DNA of 64,000 nt from Bifidobacterium polysaccharolyticum (lineage in GTDB: Bacteria; Actinomycetota; Actinomycetes; Actinomycetales; Bifidobacteriaceae), in the NCBI RefSeq assembly GCF_016101585.1, contig NZ_JACFQG010000004.1, positions 1-64,000 on the forward strand, given 5' to 3'. Both the position numbers and the translations under genes were made by a program. The notes beneath the pieces were generated by a model, which was not told where the DNA came from, searched no databases, and was given only the letters and a program-made list of their open reading frames with translations. Shown here piece by piece: positions 59,878 through 64,000 of this stretch. Numbering within the stretch: the stretch's first letter is position 1; each line of letters starts with the position of its first letter.

Positions 59878-62322
59878 ATGGCAGCATCCATGACCCAATC
59901 CGCAGTCTCGGATTCAGCGGATTCGAAGGCGATAGTCGCCCGTCTCAGCCAGGTCTCCTTCTCCTATGACGGAGGCCAGAACTGGGCCTTGGACCATCTG
60001 TCCATGGAAGTGCATGCAGGCGAGCATCTGTGCATCCTGGGAGCGAATGGTTCCGGCAAATCCACGCTGGGAAGCGTCCTCTCAGGTGCGACGGCACCTG
60101 ACCATGGTCAGGTCGAGCTTATGGGCCAGACGGTCTGTTCAGATACCCCGAATCAAGGCCGACGGATCGACGCTGGAGCCTACCGGCAGGCACGTCGGCG
60201 CATCGGCATGGTCTTCCAAAACCCCGAGGACCAGATTGTGACCACAGTCGTCCAGGACGACGTGGCTTTTGGACCCGAGAATCTGAGCATGCCCCGTCAA
60301 AAGATGCTTTCCTGCGTGCCAGCAGCACTGAAGCAGGTGGATCTGCAGACGCGGATGAATGATGATCCCACCCGCATGTCTGGCGGACAGCAGCAACGAC
60401 TGGCCTTGGCCGGCAGCCTGGCCATGAATCCAGGCATGATGGTGCTGGACGAACCTGGCGCCATGCTTGATGCTGCCGGCCGGCAGGAGATTCAATCAAT
60501 CCTTTGTCAGCTGACAGCCCAGGGCACGGCCGTCGTCCACATCACCCACCTGCTCGAGCAGGCCAGGCAGGCTGATCGAGTCCTCGTGCTTGACCATGGG
60601 TGCATCGTCGCATGCGGAAGTCCGAACCAGATTCTGAACAGACAGGATCTGCCTGCCCTTGTTGGCGAACCTGACCCAATTCCGCTAACCCAAAGCGGGG
60701 TATCAAATACGGGTCCCAAGACCACGGTCGGCAACCACGCTATTCCCATGGTCAAGTTGTCGGATGTCTCTTACAGTTTCCCGGATGCCGACAGCAAAGC
60801 CCTTAGCCATGTGAATCTGGAGCTTGCGGCAGGACAGACCCTGGCCATTATCGGGCGCAACGGATCCGGCAAGTCCACCCTGGCCAGGCTCATCTGTGCC
60901 CTGGCCGCTCCCGACAGCGGATCCATACGGGTGGCCGGCCTGCCCTTGGCCGGACCCGATCGGCCCAAGGCCAAGCATCTGCGACGCCAGAATCTGAAGC
61001 TTCTGCGCCAAAGGGTCGGCTATGTCATGCAATACCCCGAGCATCAGCTTTTTGCGGATACCGTTGCCCAGGACATCGCCTATGGTCCACACAACCTGGG
61101 CTATGGGCCTGAGCAGGTGCAACATCGGGTGGATGATGCCATGAAACTTCTGGGCATCAGTGATCTGGCCGACCGTTCTCCCTTCGACCTCTCAGGGGGT
61201 CAGCGGCGCCTAGTAGCAATTGCCGGAGTTGTAGCTTGCAGCCCGCAATTGCTGGTTTTGGACGAGGCCACCGCCAGTCTCGACCCCCAGGCCTGCGCAC
61301 GCATCATGACGCTGCTTCGAGTGCTCCACCAACGTGGAGTCACCATCGTCATGAACACCCACACAGATCAGGAGGCCCTGGACCTGGCCGACCAGACCCT
61401 GCTCCTGGAGCATGGAAAAACGCTAGCCTATGGGCCCACTGCCGAAGTCGTGGAGCGCTACCATCAGCTGCTCGCCACAGATGCAGCGGAGAAGGAGGCT
61501 GCTGGCAAAGAAACTTCAGGCGGGAAAGCGGATCGCACCCAAGCCGACCAGAAACCCTTATCCTTGCTGGCGAGGCTGGACCCGCGAGCCAAGCTGGTGA
61601 CCTTCCTCCTAGCCATGTTCACCGCCTTCGCCATTTCCACGCCGGCGCAGCTTGTTCTGGCGCTGGTGGTCACTGTAGGGCTCTTTGCCGCCGCCCGGGC
61701 ACCACTGCATTCCATCATGAAATCAGTCAAGGGCTTTCTGGTCCTCATGCTTCTGCTGGCCCTGTTCAATCTCTTGGTCACTCAGACCGGCCGCAGACTG
61801 GCTGCCTGGGGTCCATTCGTGCTGACCACCGGCGGCATTTGGGTGGCTGTACTCTATGCCTGCCGCTTCATGCTGATCATTTTTCTGGGAGCGCTCCTGG
61901 TGGAGACCACCACCCCGACACAGATGACCGACGCTTGTGAATCCCTGCTGAGCCCACTGTCCAGGCTGGGCATCCACACCAATGAAATCGCCCTGGTCCT
62001 TTCACTGGCTCTGCGTTTCATCCCTACCCTAGGACGCGAGGTTCAGGCCATCGTGGAAGCCCAGGCAGCCCGTGGCGGATCCATCGAGTCCGGCTCGCTT
62101 TCGCAACGTCTTCATGCGGCCATGGCTATCACGGTTCCCGTCTTCGCCGGAGCCCTGCGCCACGCTGACAACCTGAGCCGGGCCTTGGATGCCAGATGCT
62201 ATGAGGGCAGCCGTCAAGAGCGCACCCACTACCGCCTGCTGCGATTGGGCAGGATGGACTTCTTCTTTATCGCTCTCATGGCCGTCTATCTGCTGGCCCT
62301 GCTGCTGCATCCCCTGTTCTGA
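59878..62322 (+). CDS. ECF transporter energizing protein: ATPase A, A' and T component fused (riboflavin operon)
   Basis: 814 aa. First ATPase (20-255): LGANGSGKST, RMSGGQQQRLALAG and MVLDEPGAMLD. Second ATPase (about 285-535): IGRNGSGKST, DLSGGQRRLVAIAG and LVLDEATASLDP. A Ala/Lys-rich linker leads to the EcfT membrane domain (565-814) with VEAQAARGG and ALDARCYEG coupling motifs. The second ARG motif is ARC. It probably energizes RibU and possibly other S components. Both this and the thiamine-type protein at 23180-25675 have the same A-A'-T order. Confidence 0.93.
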   Translation: MAASMTQSAVSDSADSKAIVARLSQVSFSYDGGQNWALDHLSMEVHAGEHLCILGANGSGKSTLGSVLSGATAPDHGQVELMGQTVCSDTPNQGRRIDAGAYRQARRRIGMVFQNPEDQIVTTVVQDDVAFGPENLSMPRQKMLSCVPAALKQVDLQTRMNDDPTRMSGGQQQRLALAGSLAMNPGMMVLDEPGAMLDAAGRQEIQSILCQLTAQGTAVVHITHLLEQARQADRVLVLDHGCIVACGSPNQILNRQDLPALVGEPDPIPLTQSGVSNTGPKTTVGNHAIPMVKLSDVSYSFPDADSKALSHVNLELAAGQTLAIIGRNGSGKSTLARLICALAAPDSGSIRVAGLPLAGPDRPKAKHLRRQNLKLLRQRVGYVMQYPEHQLFADTVAQDIAYGPHNLGYGPEQVQHRVDDAMKLLGISDLADRSPFDLSGGQRRLVAIAGVVACSPQLLVLDEATASLDPQACARIMTLLRVLHQRGVTIVMNTHTDQEALDLADQTLLLEHGKTLAYGPTAEVVERYHQLLATDAAEKEAAGKETSGGKADRTQADQKPLSLLARLDPRAKLVTFLLAMFTAFAISTPAQLVLALVVTVGLFAAARAPLHSIMKSVKGFLVLMLLLALFNLLVTQTGRRLAAWGPFVLTTGGIWVAVLYACRFMLIIFLGALLVETTTPTQMTDACESLLSPLSRLGIHTNEIALVLSLALRFIPTLGREVQAIVEAQAARGGSIESGSLSQRLHAAMAITVPVFAGALRHADNLSRALDARCYEGSRQERTHYRLLRLGRMDFFFIALMAVYLLALLLHPLF

Positions 62323-62394
62323 GCAGTCCGGCCTCGTGAGCAGAAGCACATGCCATGGTTCCTGACTCTGCCAACCGGACAAATTATGCCACTG

Positions 62395-62452
62395 AACAGG
62401 TTGGGTCCCCGCTGATCAGCCATCCATGCGATCAGCGGGGACCCAACCTGTT
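62395..62452. terminator. 23-bp perfect inverted repeat between convergent genes
   Basis: Bases 62395-62417 are perfectly complementary to 62430-62452, with a 12-base loop. The arm starts AACAGGTTGGGTCCCC. Both flanking genes point toward it, so it is likely a bidirectional terminator. It has no U-tract on either side, so a factor-dependent terminator, mRNA 3'-end protection or a protein site are alternatives. Confidence 0.6.
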
Positions 62453-62491
62453 ATCAGTAGGCCCAAAGGCCAAGTATTGATTGCATCTACC

Positions 62492-63556
62492 CTATTCCTG
62501 TATGATCCTCCTGTCCTGGCTGGAAAGCATGGCCTGATCCAGGAGTTCCAGAACATGGACACTCTCAGCCAGGGGAACCGGGTTGTCGGCCTTGCCTCGG
62601 AGGAAGTCACGCCAACCTTCGTAGAATGCCGGCTGCCAGCCCCGAACGGCCGGGAGTATATGCTCCTCACCCTCCCTGTCGATATAACAGGCAGTGGGGT
62701 CGGACATGACACCGAAGTGCGGATCATCAATCCGCATGCCTGCCTTGAGCTGGTCTTCCTCAGGGTCCTGATCGTTGATCTGCAAGGATCCCAGTGTTCC
62801 CTGAATAGTCAGTCGGGGTTGCCGTGTGGATTGTACAAGACCACCGACAATATGCGAGATGATGCCCTGCTGATGGGTAGCAGCGATGAAGAAATCATCA
62901 GGCACAACTGCATCCTCTCTCTGGGTGGACACTTCACCATAGATCGAGGTGACGGGACCAAAGAGCTGCACGACCTGATCAAGGGTGTGGGCGCCAAGAT
63001 CAAAGAGCGCTCCTCTGGGTTGGTCATGCGTCTTCTGCTCGCGCCAGCCGGTTTCCACATTGGGGCGGAAAGAACCGTACCTGGATTCGACACGTATAAT
63101 ACGGCCCAGGTCCAATTCCTTCAGGTACTTGCTGGCTGTCAGAATTTCTGCATCATGGCGTCGGTTCTGGAAGGCCGCCGCAGGTGTACCGGTAGCCTGA
63201 GCCACATCAAGGATCTTGTTCGCCTCCTGACTGGAGCCGGCCACCGGCTTGTCAATGACCACAGGCTTGCCGGCCTGCATGACCCGGGTGGCAAACTCCA
63301 GGTGGGTATTGTCGGGGGTGCCTATGCTGACAGCATCGTAACGATCGATATCCTTGAAAAAATCATCGTTATTGTCATAGACCCGGGCCCGAGGATAAAG
63401 CTGGTGAACCTGGGCTGTAGCTCGCTCGTTATGAGTCACTACAGCCGACAGTTCCAGTCCTTCAGTCTGATCGATCATGTTGGCATGAAAGACCCGCCCT
63501 ACAAAGCCAAAGCCTATGAGGGCAATCTTGAGATTGTGATTTTGCTCTTGTCCCAT
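62492..63556 (-). CDS. Gfo/Idh/MocA family oxidoreductase
   Basis: 354 aa. The NAD(P) Rossmann motif is IALIGFGFVGRVFHANM. The catalytic Lys motif is VVIDKPVA (usually EKP). The substrate-binding half has GALFDLGAHTLDQVVQLFG, with the typical DxGxHxxD histidine. It oxidizes a sugar or inositol hydroxyl. GAAGGAG lies 6 bases before the ATG. It follows the IolE-like gene after 49 bases, so an inositol or inosose role is likely; without the substrate it could be any sugar dehydrogenase of the family. Confidence 0.9.
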   Translation of the reverse strand: MGQEQNHNLKIALIGFGFVGRVFHANMIDQTEGLELSAVVTHNERATAQVHQLYPRARVYDNNDDFFKDIDRYDAVSIGTPDNTHLEFATRVMQAGKPVVIDKPVAGSSQEANKILDVAQATGTPAAAFQNRRHDAEILTASKYLKELDLGRIIRVESRYGSFRPNVETGWREQKTHDQPRGALFDLGAHTLDQVVQLFGPVTSIYGEVSTQREDAVVPDDFFIAATHQQGIISHIVGGLVQSTRQPRLTIQGTLGSLQINDQDPEEDQLKAGMRIDDPHFGVMSDPTACYIDREGEEHILPAVRGWQPAFYEGWRDFLRGKADNPVPLAESVHVLELLDQAMLSSQDRRIIQE

Positions 63557-63605
63557 TATTTACTCCTTCCACACCCTCCCATGATTGCCATGAGACAGAA
63601 GGGAC

Positions 63606-64000
63606 TTATACACCGAGATGCTCTCTTAAGTACCGACGTGCAGTAAGGGCGCTCTTCAACGGGTCAGCCTTGGCTGGGTCCTGCTCGGCCTCTACCATGA
63701 ACCAACCGTGGTAACCCCCATCAAGCAGGGGTTGAAGAACCTTCTTAAAGTCGGTGACCCCATCCCCTGGCACGGTGAACACACCCTCCAAGATGGCCTG
63801 GAGGAAGCTCAGCTTCTCGTCCTTGACGCGCTGAAGGACATCAGGCCGAATATCCTTCAGGTGGACGTGTCCGACCCTCGAAGCGTAGCGCTTCACGATG
63901 TCAACCGGATCCTCCCCCGAAAAGAGCAAATGGCCCACATCGACCAAGAGCTTTACCTTGTCAGGGTCAGTCCCTTCCATCAGGCGGTCAATCTCGCTGG
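63606..64000 (-). CDS. IolE-like sugar isomerase/dehydratase, C-terminal part
   Basis: Partial: about 131 residues are visible and the gene continues beyond the right edge. LLVDVGHLLFSGEDPVDIVKRYASRVGHVHLKDIR carries the metal-binding Asp/His and HVHLKD of the xylose-isomerase-like TIM barrel. FTVPGDGVTDF and GWFMVEAEQDPAKADPL match inosose dehydratase IolE closely. The downstream Gfo/Idh/MocA gene is consistent with inositol catabolism. It is not broken; it is simply cut by the window. Confidence 0.85.
   Translation of the reverse strand, partial: SEIDRLMEGTDPDKVKLLVDVGHLLFSGEDPVDIVKRYASRVGHVHLKDIRPDVLQRVKDEKLSFLQAILEGVFTVPGDGVTDFKKVLQPLLDGGYHGWFMVEAEQDPAKADPLKSALTARRYLREHLGV

Noticed and set aside
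62426-63646. 406-codon plus-strand frame opposite the Gfo/Idh/MocA gene
   Set aside because: It spans two genes and the gap between them with no conserved pattern; the minus-strand dehydrogenase has full motifs.

Overview
The window is about 60% GC and reads as a chromosomal segment of a high-GC Gram-positive bacterium, most likely a Bifidobacterium. The evidence is the actinobacterial argCJBDFRGH order, polyphosphate glucokinase, DUF3043/DUF4191/DUF4190 proteins, an unusually long NAD-dependent DNA ligase, A-A'-T fused ECF transporters and TANNNT-type -10 elements. A complete Fe/Mn superoxide dismutase is unusual for bifidobacteria and, by inference, points to an insect-gut lineage such as the B. 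asteroides/indicum group. That species-level guess is weak. I see no insertion sequences, prophage, CRISPR arrays or clear pseudogenes.

Layout. 1-6.2 kb: a tRNA-Arg(ACG), then a minus-strand operon tyrS, an Arg/Gly-rich TPR protein, a HAD phosphatase, a small acidic protein and tlyA, joined by very short gaps or overlaps. 6.4-7.1 kb: an SGNH esterase. 7.2-16.1 kb: the complete arginine operon argC-J-B-D-F-R-G-H, with a palindromic candidate ArgR site in front of argC. 16.2-22.2 kb: a DJ-1/PfpI protein, a DUF4190 membrane protein, pheT, pheS and a SpoU methyltransferase. 22.4-23.1 kb: sodA on the plus strand. 23.2-26.5 kb: a TPP riboswitch followed by a YkoE-like S component and an ECF protein carrying both ATPases and the T component, which together look like a thiamine-precursor importer. 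26.5-34.2 kb: an M20 peptidase, DUF3043, lpd, DUF4191, glnA and an MFS transporter, with clear terminators between several of them. 34.2-43.8 kb: Mrp, LigA, a 1,100-residue protein of unknown function and a divergent GT-C-like membrane protein. 43.8-51.4 kb: a GH3 beta-glucosidase with its MFS permease, an aminotransferase, polyphosphate glucokinase, a nitroreductase-like protein and a histidine phosphatase. 51.4-52.4 kb: a GT2 glycosyltransferase.

52.5-58.9 kb is the most distinctive block: an ECF sigma factor, a polytopic membrane protein, an ABC-2-type ATPase, a membrane protein with a large extracytoplasmic loop, a MacB/BceA-type ATPase and an FtsX-type permease, all co-directional and translationally coupled at several junctions. 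It resembles the Bacillus ytr cell-envelope module in gene content, but a sigma factor replaces the GntR repressor. 59.1-62.3 kb: a promoter, an FMN riboswitch, a RibU-like riboflavin S component and a second A-A'-T fused ECF protein. 62.5-64.0 kb: a Gfo/Idh/MocA dehydrogenase and the C-terminal part of an IolE-like enzyme that runs off the window, probably part of an inositol-related pathway. The two converge at a 23-bp perfect inverted repeat.

Many start codons were moved inward from the longest reading frame because of ribosome binding sites, overlaps or riboswitches. Family assignments come from motif recognition by eye, without database searches.
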